Position numbers and translations under genes: made by a program
Notes under the pieces: model-generated
Told to the model about the DNA's origin: nothing
The model's database searches: none
What the model saw: the letters and a program-made list of their open reading frames with translations, nothing else
Part shown: positions 16,025 to 23,601 of the stretch, piece by piece
Numbering within the stretch: the first letter of the stretch is position 1
Layout of the letters: every line of letters starts with the position of its first letter
Assembly (NCBI GenBank): GCA_021372245.1
Contig: JAJFUV010000064.1
Span: 1-38,244 of the forward strand
Direction: 5' to 3'
Length of the DNA: 38,244 nt
Origin: Terriglobales bacterium
GTDB lineage: Bacteria; Acidobacteriota; Terriglobia; Bryobacterales; Bryobacteraceae

Positions 16025-16870
16025 ATGAATCCCACCGAACCAGTTGAAATTGTCTGCGCACACAGCCCCGATTCCGACGATGCGTTCATGTTCTACGGCT
16101 TGGCCACCAAGAAGATCCGTTCGCGCCGCTTGACGTTCCGCCATATGCTGGAGGACATCGAAAGTCTGAACCGGAGAGCCATGGAGGGTCAGTACCACCT
16201 GACAGCCATCTCCTACCATGCTTACCCGTACGTGGCCGACAAGTATTACCTCATGGCCAGCGGATCAAGCGTGGGGGATGGGTACGGACCCATGGTAGTG
16301 TCCACGCAGCCTCTGGAGCCGTCGGAACTAAAGGGGAAGCGGGTAGCTATTCCAGGCAAGAAGACTACAGCCTACCTGGCCCTGAAGCTCTTCGAGCAGG
16401 ACTTCGAACCGGTTATCATGCCATTCGACGCCATCATTGAAGCGGTCAAAGACCGCATGGTGGACGCCGGCCTCATCATCCACGAGGGGCAGTTGACCTT
16501 CAGCACCTCCGGTCTTCATCAAGTGATCGACCTGGGGCGCTGGTGGAAGCAGACATACGACCTCCCGTTGCCACTGGGGGCCAATGCGTTGTTGCGGTCG
16601 CTGGACCGTGACATCCAGACCGAGTGCTGCACGCTGATGCGCGAGAGCATCCAGTACGCTCTCGATAATTCCCAGGAAGCGCTGCACTACGCGCTGCAGT
16701 TCGCTCGCGACATGGACACGCGCCTGGCGAAGAAGTTCGTTCACATGTATGTGAACCACTACACGGTGGACTGCGGCGACCTGGTGCCCAAGGCGGCGCA
16801 GAAACTCCTCGACATGGGCTACGAAGCGGGACTCATCTCGCAGCGCGTCCAGGTGGAGTTCATCCGGTAA
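16025..16870 (+). CDS. mqnD: 1,4-dihydroxy-6-naphthoate synthase family protein (MqnD-like)
   Basis: 281 residues from the ATG at 16025. The fold is that of the periplasmic-binding-like MqnA/MqnD enzymes. The N-terminus has HSPDSDDAFMFYGL, followed by an internal ITAISYHAYPY-like segment and GPMVVSTQPL. MqnD converts cyclic de-hypoxanthine futalosine into 1,4-dihydroxy-6-naphthoate in the futalosine route to menaquinone. mqnA, B and C are not in the window, so a paralogue of unknown function is possible. A TATAGT -10-like box is 19 bp upstream, with no good -35. It converges on thyX. Confidence 0.75.
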   Translation: MNPTEPVEIVCAHSPDSDDAFMFYGLATKKIRSRRLTFRHMLEDIESLNRRAMEGQYHLTAISYHAYPYVADKYYLMASGSSVGDGYGPMVVSTQPLEPSELKGKRVAIPGKKTTAYLALKLFEQDFEPVIMPFDAIIEAVKDRMVDAGLIIHEGQLTFSTSGLHQVIDLGRWWKQTYDLPLPLGANALLRSLDRDIQTECCTLMRESIQYALDNSQEALHYALQFARDMDTRLAKKFVHMYVNHYTVDCGDLVPKAAQKLLDMGYEAGLISQRVQVEFIR

Positions 16871-16871
16871 T

Positions 16872-16901
16872 CCGGTGCGAAGGGGAGCTTCCGCCTACCG
16901 G
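16872..16901. terminator. imperfect hairpin at the mqnD/thyX convergent junction
   Basis: CCGGT (16872-16876) pairs with ACCGG (16897-16901), and GCGAAG pairs with CTT-c-CGC around the loop GGGAG, with a small bulge. It spans the 24 bp between the two stop codons and runs into the end of thyX. No U-run is present, so a bidirectional terminator is only a suggestion. Confidence 0.3.
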
Positions 16902-18331
16902 CGAAGCGGATCTTCCACCCACGGCGGGGTGGCTTCGATGAGCCGCCCCAGTTCGGGTTCCAGTTCCTCCATCCTGCATTTCATCTCCCACGCGATTTCG
17001 CGATAGGAGAAGTGCCCTTTCACCCAGCTGCGCAGCCGGGTGATGTACTCGGCCTCGGCGAAATCCATCTTGAACAGAAACCGCGAGCGGGCGCCGAAGG
17101 GGATCAGGTAGTGCGCTCCGGGTTCGGGCAGCGTGTGCAGCACGTCGATGGCCTGGCGTATCGCGCTTTGATAAACGCCGTCCAGGCCCGCCTCGACGAT
17201 TGTTTTGGGCGTTTCAAATCCCAGCCGCGCCGAGTAAGCCTGTCGGAACTGTTGGGAGCGGCGGTGCCGGTGAAGGTCGCGATAGGCGCCGATGTCCATT
17301 ACGATGTCGTAAACATAGATGCCGCCGCGGAAACCCCGTGTGAGTTCGTCGCGGACCGTGCGGGAGCGCAAGCCGAGATCCAGCACCTCGCGGCGGCGAT
17401 CCGGGCCGATCGACAGGGCGAATTCGTATAGCTGGCGGTAGGGGCGATCCGTGACAGGATAAAGCAGCGTCGCCACGATATCGGCGGCCGTGTCGGAAGG
17501 CTTGAGCAGGTCCACCCGCTTTCCATCCGCGGGCGCACGTGCCGGCAGATTTGCCGCGGCCCACTGGCGCAAGGCCTCGCGCGAGTCCAGCGCGTACCGG
17601 TCGGGCTCGACGTGTTCGGCGAGCGTGGGCGCCACGGGCTCGCGCGGCGTGCTTTCCTGGCAGCCGTAGTCCGGCTCGGAGCGCAGCGCTTCGGCAAGTT
17701 CTGCAGCCAGTTCGCGCAGTTCCGCGTATTCACTGGCGAGCAGCCGTTTCATCTGCCGTTCCAGCGTGCGGATGCTGGTCACCTGCCCCACGTTGGTCGG
17801 CACCCCGAGGAACAGCAGGTAGCGCGCCACGTCGAAAGCGCGGGCCGCGATGTTGCGCTCGTAGGCGTCGGGCTTCATGCCGTCCGGGCGCGGGTGGCGA
17901 TCGGCAAGGAAGACGTTGACCCCAGCGTGGACTTTGCGGTAGGCGTCGAGCAGATTCTGGCCCGCGGTTCGATAAGCCACTGCCTGCTCCGCGTCGAGCT
18001 CAGGCGGAACGACGGAACCGCACCGCGAAAAGTCCTGATAGCGGGACGACTTGGCCTGACCGTCCCAAAGCTGTTCGTCCTCTACCTCAGTAGCGGCCAA
18101 CTCCGAAATCCCCTCGAAGCACGCCACCACGTGCCCCAGGTCAGCGATGGAGGCGTGGCCGTACTGGAAGTAGAAGCTCTCCAGGAACTTACGCGAGTCG
18201 TGTGCGCGCACCCATTCGATGGATTTTTCGATCGAATCCGGCGAGCGACTGTAGCGCGCCAGCGCGTAGGCGCACCTTTCGGGATTCATCGGCGCCAACG
18301 TTTTGACCCGCCTATTTTTCTCGATCGGCAT
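16895..18331 (-). CDS. thyX: tandem-duplicated flavin-dependent thymidylate synthase (ThyX-ThyX)
   Basis: 478 residues, about twice a normal ThyX. The N-half has YGHASIADLGHV (57-68), QAKSSRYQDF (92-101) and a second-helix region (about 174-216). The C-half has DLHRHRRSQQFRQAYS (352-367) and the matching helix region (about 410-454). Canonical ThyX carries RHRxxSxNxxSxRY in one chain. Here the Arg-His-Arg part is kept only in the C-half and the Ser-Ser-Arg-Tyr part only in the N-half. ThyX methylates dUMP using CH2-THF, FAD and NAD(P)H. It is divergent from dut, 29 bp apart, which supports a role in dTMP supply. The family assignment is firm; activity of the divided site is inferred. Confidence 0.85.
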   Translation of the reverse strand: MPIEKNRRVKTLAPMNPERCAYALARYSRSPDSIEKSIEWVRAHDSRKFLESFYFQYGHASIADLGHVVACFEGISELAATEVEDEQLWDGQAKSSRYQDFSRCGSVVPPELDAEQAVAYRTAGQNLLDAYRKVHAGVNVFLADRHPRPDGMKPDAYERNIAARAFDVARYLLFLGVPTNVGQVTSIRTLERQMKRLLASEYAELRELAAELAEALRSEPDYGCQESTPREPVAPTLAEHVEPDRYALDSREALRQWAAANLPARAPADGKRVDLLKPSDTAADIVATLLYPVTDRPYRQLYEFALSIGPDRRREVLDLGLRSRTVRDELTRGFRGGIYVYDIVMDIGAYRDLHRHRRSQQFRQAYSARLGFETPKTIVEAGLDGVYQSAIRQAIDVLHTLPEPGAHYLIPFGARSRFLFKMDFAEAEYITRLRSWVKGHFSYREIAWEMKCRMEELEPELGRLIEATPPWVEDPLRR

Positions 18332-18360
18332 AACAACGTTATGATAACTATTCAGCCCGC

Positions 18361-18801
18361 ATGAACTCCACGCGTATTCGCATCAAACGTCTCGTGTCCG
18401 AAGCTGTACTGCCGCGCTACGCACACGGCGCCGGGGAAGACGCCGGCATGGACCTGTGTTCGGTAGAGGACGCGCTACTCGAACCAGGCGCGCCGCGCAC
18501 GGTGGCAACGGGGCTGTCCATCGAGTTGCCTCCCGGTTTCGAGGCGCAGATCCGCCCACGCAGCGGCCTGGCGCTGAAGTACGCGATCACGCTGCCCAAC
18601 AGCCCGGCCACCATCGACCCGGGATACCGCGGCGAGATACGCGTCATCCTCCTCAATTTGGGCCGTGAGCCGTACCAGGTTCATCGCGGCGACCGCATCG
18701 CGCAAATGGTGATCGCGCGCTACGAAGCCGTCGAGTGGGAGGAAGGCGAACTCAACGGCACGCGGCGGGGCGAAGGCGGCTTCGGTTCTTCCGGCCGTTA
18801 G
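18361..18801 (+). CDS. dut: dUTP diphosphatase
   Basis: 146 residues with all five trimeric dUTPase motifs in order: [36 protein letters not shown] and the C-terminal P-loop-like [10 protein letters not shown]. It cleaves dUTP to dUMP and pyrophosphate in the cytosol, keeping uracil out of DNA and providing the ThyX substrate. No Shine-Dalgarno is visible ahead of the ATG. A TATGAT box at 18340-18345 is only 15 bp upstream, so the message may be leaderless. The stop overlaps the convergent acetate-kinase-like gene by 3 bp. Confidence 0.95.
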   Translation: MNSTRIRIKRLVSEAVLPRYAHGAGEDAGMDLCSVEDALLEPGAPRTVATGLSIELPPGFEAQIRPRSGLALKYAITLPNSPATIDPGYRGEIRVILLNLGREPYQVHRGDRIAQMVIARYEAVEWEEGELNGTRRGEGGFGSSGR

Positions 18802-19895
18802 GCGGCGAGTACCCGGTACGCACGCCGGGCTACGATGATTTCCTCGTTGGTGGCGAAGACCACCACAGTCACTTTGGAATCAGGGGTGGATACGATCCGG
18901 TCTCCCGACCCGGTCCGGTTGGCCTCCGTCGAAAGCTTCACGCCGAGGAATTCCAGGCCCGCCAGACATTGTTCGCGCAGCGGCGCGGAGTTCTCGCCGA
19001 TGCCGCCGGTGAACGAGATGGCGTCGAGGCCGCCCATCACCGCCGCGTATGCGCCGAGGTTCTTCTTTATCTGGTAAGTGAACACGTCGAGAGCCAAGCG
19101 CGCGTCCTCACTGCCTTCGGCGGCAGCTTTCTCGATATCGCGCGCGTCGCCGCCGGGGATCCCGCTCAGCCCTGCGAGCCCGCCTTCCTTGGCCAACTGG
19201 CGGCGAATTTCTTCGGTCGTCCAGCCGGTGCGATCCATCATGTAGAGGACCGCGAAAGCGTCGAGCTCGCCATGCCGGGTGGCGTTTTCCAGGCCCGACT
19301 GCGGCGAAAAGCCCATGGTGGTGTCGATCGAGTGTCCATCGCGAATGGCGCACATCGAACTGCTTCCGCCCAGGTGGCAATTCACCAGGCGCAGGCCCTG
19401 CTTGGACACGCCGAGGATCTGGGGCACGCGTTCGCTGGCGCACCAGTGTGAAGCGCCGTGGAAGCCGTAGCGCCGTACACCGTATTCGGTGCGCCAGACG
19501 GCCGGCACGCCGTAGCGCGAGGCGTACTCGGGCATGGTCTTGTGGAACTCGGGTTCGAAGGCGGCCACCAGCGGCACGCCCGGCATGGCCTCCTGGAAGG
19601 CCCGGATGGCCGCCAGGTAGATGGCGTTGTGCGCGGGGGCGGCCGGCAGAAATGTCTCCATGGCCGCCACCAGGGCGTCGTCGATAAGGAATGTGCCGCG
19701 GTACTTCTCCCCGGCCATCACCGCTTTAAAGGCGACTGCGTCCACTTTCGCATCCGCCGTACGGATAGTCCTGATGGCGTCGCGGTAGTCGGTGACGCGT
19801 TCCATGCGCCCGCTGGCGATGGATCGCTCAGAGGGCATCTCGAGGATCCGGTACTTGAGTGACGTGGATCCTAAATTAGGAATAAGAATATTCAT
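18798..19895 (-). CDS. divergent acetate/propionate kinase family protein
   Basis: 365 residues, about 35 shorter than typical AckA. Family signatures are N7, S10, S12 and K14 in the first strand ([10 protein letters not shown]), [10 protein letters not shown] (141-150), NCHLGG (172-177), DTTMGF, the Arg of ATRHGELD (R207), FTGGIGENS, and a C-terminal ATNEEI. Two otherwise constant catalytic positions look changed. By local alignment to the HRVVHGGE segment, Lys58 stands where Arg91 of Methanosarcina AckA is; in AFEPEFH, Glu114 stands where Asp148 is. It would transfer phosphate between ATP and a short-chain acid if active. No phosphotransacetylase is nearby. It lies 2 bp downstream of a secreted TPR-like gene. 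Confidence 0.82.
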   Translation of the reverse strand: MNILIPNLGSTSLKYRILEMPSERSIASGRMERVTDYRDAIRTIRTADAKVDAVAFKAVMAGEKYRGTFLIDDALVAAMETFLPAAPAHNAIYLAAIRAFQEAMPGVPLVAAFEPEFHKTMPEYASRYGVPAVWRTEYGVRRYGFHGASHWCASERVPQILGVSKQGLRLVNCHLGGSSSMCAIRDGHSIDTTMGFSPQSGLENATRHGELDAFAVLYMMDRTGWTTEEIRRQLAKEGGLAGLSGIPGGDARDIEKAAAEGSEDARLALDVFTYQIKKNLGAYAAVMGGLDAISFTGGIGENSAPLREQCLAGLEFLGVKLSTEANRTGSGDRIVSTPDSKVTVVVFATNEEIIVARRAYRVLAA

Positions 19896-19897
19896 GC

Positions 19898-21019
19898 TTA
19901 CTTAACAATGTACTCACGCCGGATGGCCAAGATGTTCTTCTTCGCCTGCGCCTGGAAGGGACTGGCAATGGCGGCGCACTGGTTGAAGAACTTGACCGCA
20001 TCCGCAATCTTCTCCATTTTGTAGTTTGCCAGACCCAAGTAGAACAGCGCACCAGGCAGGAGCTGACGGTTGGTTTGTATTAGAGGCAGGGCCTTGCGAA
20101 GCGCCGCGTCGGCTGGCGCGAACTTGTTCTGCTGGCTATGGATCACGCCTTGCATCCAGTAGCCAAGGCCCAGCATGAGGTCTTTCTTCTTGGTCCAGTC
20201 CGCTTCGCTCATTCCCGCCGGGGCAGCCTTTGCGGCTACTACCTCGGTGAGCTTGGTCGAGTACAGGAGCGCCTTCTCGTTATTCTTGGCGTTCATGTAG
20301 TAGTCCGCCGCGGCGAGCAGCATGTCCTGGTTGCCCGGCTCCTTGGCGACGACCTTCTCGGCCACCAGTGCTGCTTTCTCCTTCTGGCCGAGCTGCGTGT
20401 AGCCGAGGAACTGCTGGCCGGCAATCTGCAAGTAGTACTTGCTGTCCGGGTTGCGGCGCTCGATCTCCTCACCCAGGGCGGCTTTCTGCTCCGGAGACTG
20501 AGTCTGCAGCGCGACCGCGTAGAGCGCGTACTCGGTGTAGGTGTCCGCCTGCTTGGCGTAATCCACGCGCTTGGTCCAGTCCTCCACTTCGTCGGCTTCC
20601 TTGGGTTTGGGCGATTGCACGACCTTCCGGCACGCGTCGCTGGCCCGCGTCGACCACTTGATCACGGCCGCCGGATCCTTCGTGGATTCGGCCGCCTTTA
20701 GACACTCGTGGGCGTTCTCCGCGTCTTCCGCGTCGGCGGTGAGAAGCTTGTCGCAGGCATCCAGCGCCTTGGGGACCTGAGCGGCCTTTACATAGGCGGG
20801 AATCATCATCTCGTAGGCCCAAAGGATGCCTTCGTGTTTCGGATACTTTGCTGCGAACTGCTCGAGCAACGCGATCTTCTTGGCTTCGTCGGCTTCCTGG
20901 CCGGCTTGCTGCAGCAACTGTCCCTCAGGGGTTTCGGCGTTGATCGTAATGCTGTGGCGTTGGGCCGATCCGGCGGCAGTTACGGCCAGGAGCGCGGCGG
21001 TAAGAATCGAGAGTCTCAT
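19898..21019 (-). CDS. secreted TPR-like repeat protein of unknown function
   Basis: 373 residues. It has a signal peptide (about 1-19, ending GSAQ) and then an all-helical region with tetratricopeptide-like spacing, such as the KALDACDKLLTADAED and GALFYLGLANYKMEKIADAV segments. It is rich in Ala, Lys and Gln and has no catalytic motif that I recognise. GGAGG lies 5 bp before the ATG, behind a perfect TATAAT box. Its stop is 2 bp from the acetate-kinase-like ATG, so the two form an operon. A periplasmic scaffold or adaptor role is only a guess from the repeats. Confidence 0.75.
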   Translation of the reverse strand: MRLSILTAALLAVTAAGSAQRHSITINAETPEGQLLQQAGQEADEAKKIALLEQFAAKYPKHEGILWAYEMMIPAYVKAAQVPKALDACDKLLTADAEDAENAHECLKAAESTKDPAAVIKWSTRASDACRKVVQSPKPKEADEVEDWTKRVDYAKQADTYTEYALYAVALQTQSPEQKAALGEEIERRNPDSKYYLQIAGQQFLGYTQLGQKEKAALVAEKVVAKEPGNQDMLLAAADYYMNAKNNEKALLYSTKLTEVVAAKAAPAGMSEADWTKKKDLMLGLGYWMQGVIHSQQNKFAPADAALRKALPLIQTNRQLLPGALFYLGLANYKMEKIADAVKFFNQCAAIASPFQAQAKKNILAIRREYIVK

Positions 21020-21047
21020 TCAGGCCTCCAAATTCGGAACGGGTGCT

Positions 21048-21078
21048 ATTATAAAACAGATTCAGGAAAGGCAGACAA
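21048..21078 (-). promoter_or_regulatory. promoter for the TPR-like/acetate-kinase-like operon
   Basis: Minus-strand TTGTCT (complement of 21073-21078) and a perfect TATAAT (complement of 21048-21053) are 19 bp apart, about 28 bp before the ATG. The -35 half touches the start of the divergent small secreted gene. Confidence 0.48.
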
Positions 21079-21443
21079 TGATGTCCGTTAAACGCTACGC
21101 AGGTGTGATTGCATTTCTCGTTCTTGCGGCTTCGGTCTTGGCCGCGGTACCGATTGTCGGTACCTGGGATCTGACCAGCGTCGATCCTGACGGCAATCCG
21201 GTCCGGGCCACGCTCACCATGAAGGAGGACGGCGGCAAACTGGTGGGCAGCGTGATGGTGGAAGACAGGATGCTCGGTATGAGCGATGCCGCCATGACGG
21301 GCGACACCTTCACCTGCAAGGTGACCTATGAGGGCCGCGTGTTCGACGTGAAGATGAAGGTGACCGGAGACTCCATCGAAGGGGCGTGGAAATCCTCGGG
21401 CAACCGGACGGGCGACATCAAGGGCAAGCGGACGAAATCCTGA
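21078..21443 (+). CDS. small secreted beta-rich (lipocalin-like) protein
   Basis: 121-122 residues. ATG at 21078 and ATG at 21081 are both possible behind AGGAAAGG. It has a signal peptide (about 1-22, VLAASVLA) followed by VPIVGTWDLTSVDPDGNP, DGGKLVGSVMVED, and a closing GDSIEGAWKSSGNRTGDIKG. The alternation of short polar loops and beta strands resembles small lipocalin-like or FABP-like beta-barrels common in Acidobacteria, but no function is known. It is divergent from the TPR-like gene and may be co-transcribed with the permease 29 bp downstream. Confidence 0.72.
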   Translation: MMSVKRYAGVIAFLVLAASVLAAVPIVGTWDLTSVDPDGNPVRATLTMKEDGGKLVGSVMVEDRMLGMSDAAMTGDTFTCKVTYEGRVFDVKMKVTGDSIEGAWKSSGNRTGDIKGKRTKS

Positions 21444-21472
21444 CAGCACGGCACGGCGTAAAGCGAACACCC

Positions 21473-22561
21473 ATGATCGTACCTCAAACCTATCTCACGG
21501 CACTGGTAGTCACGATCCTCAGCATGATCTGTTGGGGCAGTTGGGCCAACACGCAGAAGTTGGCGGGTAAATGGCGTTTCGAGCTTTTCTATTTCGATTA
21601 CGCGTTCGGCGTGCTGCTAGCCGCCACGATCGCGGCTTTCACGGTCGGCAGCGCCAGCTTCCTCGGCATTTATAACTTCACGGGATTCGAGTTTGTCGAC
21701 GACCTGTTGAAGACCGGCAAGCGTCAGATCTTCTTCGGTATGGCGGGCGGGCTGGTGTTCAACCTGGCGAATATGCTTCTGGTGGCCGCCATTTCGGTAG
21801 CGGGCCTCGCCGTGGCATTCCCGGTAGGAATCGGCATCGCCCTTGTGGTGGGAGTTGTTCTGAACTACATCGGCAACCCGCAAGGAAATCCGGGCCTGCT
21901 GTTTACCGGCACAGCGCTCCTGGTGGCCGCCATCGTGGTGGATGCGCTGGCTTACAGGGCCTTGGCCAACGCCAAGGCCGACAAAGAGCCCCTGCCGCCT
22001 TCCGGCCCGGGCAACAAGGGCGGCACTGCCCACCAGTACGCTGCCAAGAAGTTCTGGAAGGGGCTGATCCTGAGTATCGTGAGCGGCCTCCTGATGGGAT
22101 TGTTCTATCCGCTGGTGGAAATGGGCAAGGCCGGCGACTTGGGCTTAGGCCCTTATTCGATTGGCTTCGTCTTCGCCACCGCCGTCTTCTTTTCCACGTT
22201 CCTGTACAGCATTTACTTCATGAACCTGCCTGTGGAGGGGCCTCCGGTCAGCCCGGCCGATTATTTCAAGGGAACACGGAAGCAACACCTGTTGGGAGTG
22301 ATCGGAGGGATCGTCTGGTGCATCGGCACGCTGGCTAACTTTGCCGCGGCCAGCGCCCCGGAGAGAGTGCAGGTGGGGCCTGCCATAAGCTACGCCCTGG
22401 GCCAGGGCGCCACCATGATCAGCGCGCTTTGGGGACTGTTGGTATGGAAGGAATTTGCCGGAGGTGGTCCCAAGGTGAACGCGCTAGTGGTGACCATGTT
22501 GTGCCTGTTTGCCGTGGGGCTGGGGCTGGTTTCCATCGCGCCGCTGTACGCCGCGCATTAG
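21473..22561 (+). CDS. DMT-superfamily permease (RhaT/GRP- or ureide-permease-like)
   Basis: 362 residues from the ATG at 21473, with about ten predicted transmembrane helices and a hydrophilic loop near 170-195. The first helix has ICWGSWANTQKLAGKWRFELFYFDY, cut by the loop typical of sugar/proton or ureide permeases, and the second half repeats the pattern (GGIVWCIGTLANF). It imports or exports a small solute across the inner membrane; the solute cannot be read. Annotators often call this family multidrug DMT transporter, which the sequence does not require. No Shine-Dalgarno is obvious. Confidence 0.75.
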   Translation: MIVPQTYLTALVVTILSMICWGSWANTQKLAGKWRFELFYFDYAFGVLLAATIAAFTVGSASFLGIYNFTGFEFVDDLLKTGKRQIFFGMAGGLVFNLANMLLVAAISVAGLAVAFPVGIGIALVVGVVLNYIGNPQGNPGLLFTGTALLVAAIVVDALAYRALANAKADKEPLPPSGPGNKGGTAHQYAAKKFWKGLILSIVSGLLMGLFYPLVEMGKAGDLGLGPYSIGFVFATAVFFSTFLYSIYFMNLPVEGPPVSPADYFKGTRKQHLLGVIGGIVWCIGTLANFAAASAPERVQVGPAISYALGQGATMISALWGLLVWKEFAGGGPKVNALVVTMLCLFAVGLGLVSIAPLYAAH

Positions 22562-22574
22562 TGTCCGGTTTTGC

Positions 22575-23024
22575 ATGAACTCTGACGCCGATTTCATGCG
22601 GAAAGCGCTCGAATTGGCCCGCCAGGCGGGACGCAAGGACGAGGTGCCCGTAGGCGCCGTGCTTGTGCACGATGGCGTAATCATCGGAAAGGGGCATAAC
22701 GCCCCCATCGGTTTGAACGATCCCACCGCGCACGCCGAGATCCAGGCGATCCGCGAAGGCGCCGCCGCGCTCGGCAACTACCGCCTGGAGGGCACCACGC
22801 TTTACGTCACCATGGAGCCGTGCGTGATGTGCGCCGGCGCGCTGGTAAACGCCCGCGTTTCGCGTCTGGTATTCGGCACCCGCGACCTCCGCTTCGGGGG
22901 CGTGCGAAGCAAGTTTCGCCTGGCGGATTCCGATCTGTTGAACCACCGCGTCGAGGTCGTGGAAGGCGTGCTCGGGGCCGAATGCGTGGAACTGGTGAAG
23001 GAGTTCTTCGCCACGCGGCGGTGA
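22575..23024 (+). CDS. tadA: tRNA-specific adenosine deaminase
   Basis: 149 residues. The zinc site is HAE (AHAEIQAI; about 54-61) and PCVMCAGA, with the catalytic Glu next to the zinc His, as in all cytidine/adenosine deaminases. The start is an ATG that gives the family-typical DFMRKALELARQAG. TadA converts A34 of tRNA-Arg(ACG) to inosine; it is essential in most bacteria. It starts 13 bp after the permease stop. Confidence 0.93.
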   Translation: MNSDADFMRKALELARQAGRKDEVPVGAVLVHDGVIIGKGHNAPIGLNDPTAHAEIQAIREGAAALGNYRLEGTTLYVTMEPCVMCAGALVNARVSRLVFGTRDLRFGGVRSKFRLADSDLLNHRVEVVEGVLGAECVELVKEFFATRR

Positions 23025-23055
23025 AGCCAGTGAACAAGTCGTACCGAGCGAAATG

Positions 23056-23083
23056 CTGGAACTCGAGCGATTCGAGTTCGCAG
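23056..23083. terminator. hairpin between convergent tadA and NIPSNAP genes
   Basis: GAACTCGA (23059-23066) and TCGAGTTC (23072-23079) form a perfect 8-bp stem around GCGAT. CTG and CAG can extend it by three pairs past one bulged G. It sits in the 108-bp convergent gap, and no T-run follows on either side. Confidence 0.33.
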
Positions 23084-23132
23084 CCGGCGGGTGCTCTCGC
23101 AGAGGGACGTGGCGATTTGGAATCCCGCTGCT

Positions 23133-23549
23133 CTATTTCAATTTCGAAAAATCCGCAGGCGTGAGGAACACTGACTCCACGCGTTCCACAATCTTTCCGC
23201 TGGCTTCCGAGTCCTTCTTCGCTTTGATCCAATCCGGATCGTCGCGGAACGCGGCCCAACTGGCTGCCGCCGCTTCACGGTTTTTGTGCCGCAGGATGTA
23301 ATACAACGTGTTCTGAGATTTCGGCGGATCCGCCGGCACCCAATAGCCGACATTCTCCATGCCGTGTTTCTCAAAGATCTTGGTCGTGTGCTCGCGGAAT
23401 CTCGCCAACAGGGCTGGCAGCTTCCCTTCGAGCGTGGTGTATATGCGAAGCTCGTAAACCGGTCCGGGAGATTGGGCTGAAGCAGGACATGGCGCCATCA
23501 GGACAGCCCCCAGCGTCAGCCCCAGTGTCAAAAGCACATGGCTCATCAT
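23133..23549 (-). CDS. secreted NIPSNAP-family protein
   Basis: About 138 residues. GGGAGG stands upstream of two adjacent ATGs (23549 and 23546); the second is better spaced, and I list the outer one. The first 25 residues form a signal peptide ending in SAQ. The mature part begins VYELRIYTTLEGKLPALLARF and continues with GYWVPADPP and LYYILRHKNREAAAASWAAF, the NIPSNAP ferredoxin-like fold. The family's function in bacteria is not established. It lies 52 bp downstream of the PmoA-like gene on the same strand. Confidence 0.82.
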   Translation of the reverse strand: MMSHVLLTLGLTLGAVLMAPCPASAQSPGPVYELRIYTTLEGKLPALLARFREHTTKIFEKHGMENVGYWVPADPPKSQNTLYYILRHKNREAAAASWAAFRDDPDWIKAKKDSEASGKIVERVESVFLTPADFSKLK

Positions 23550-23601
23550 AGTGCCTCCCAATATGACAGATTCCCGGAACCGGCTGGAGACCTGTTCTAG
23601 C

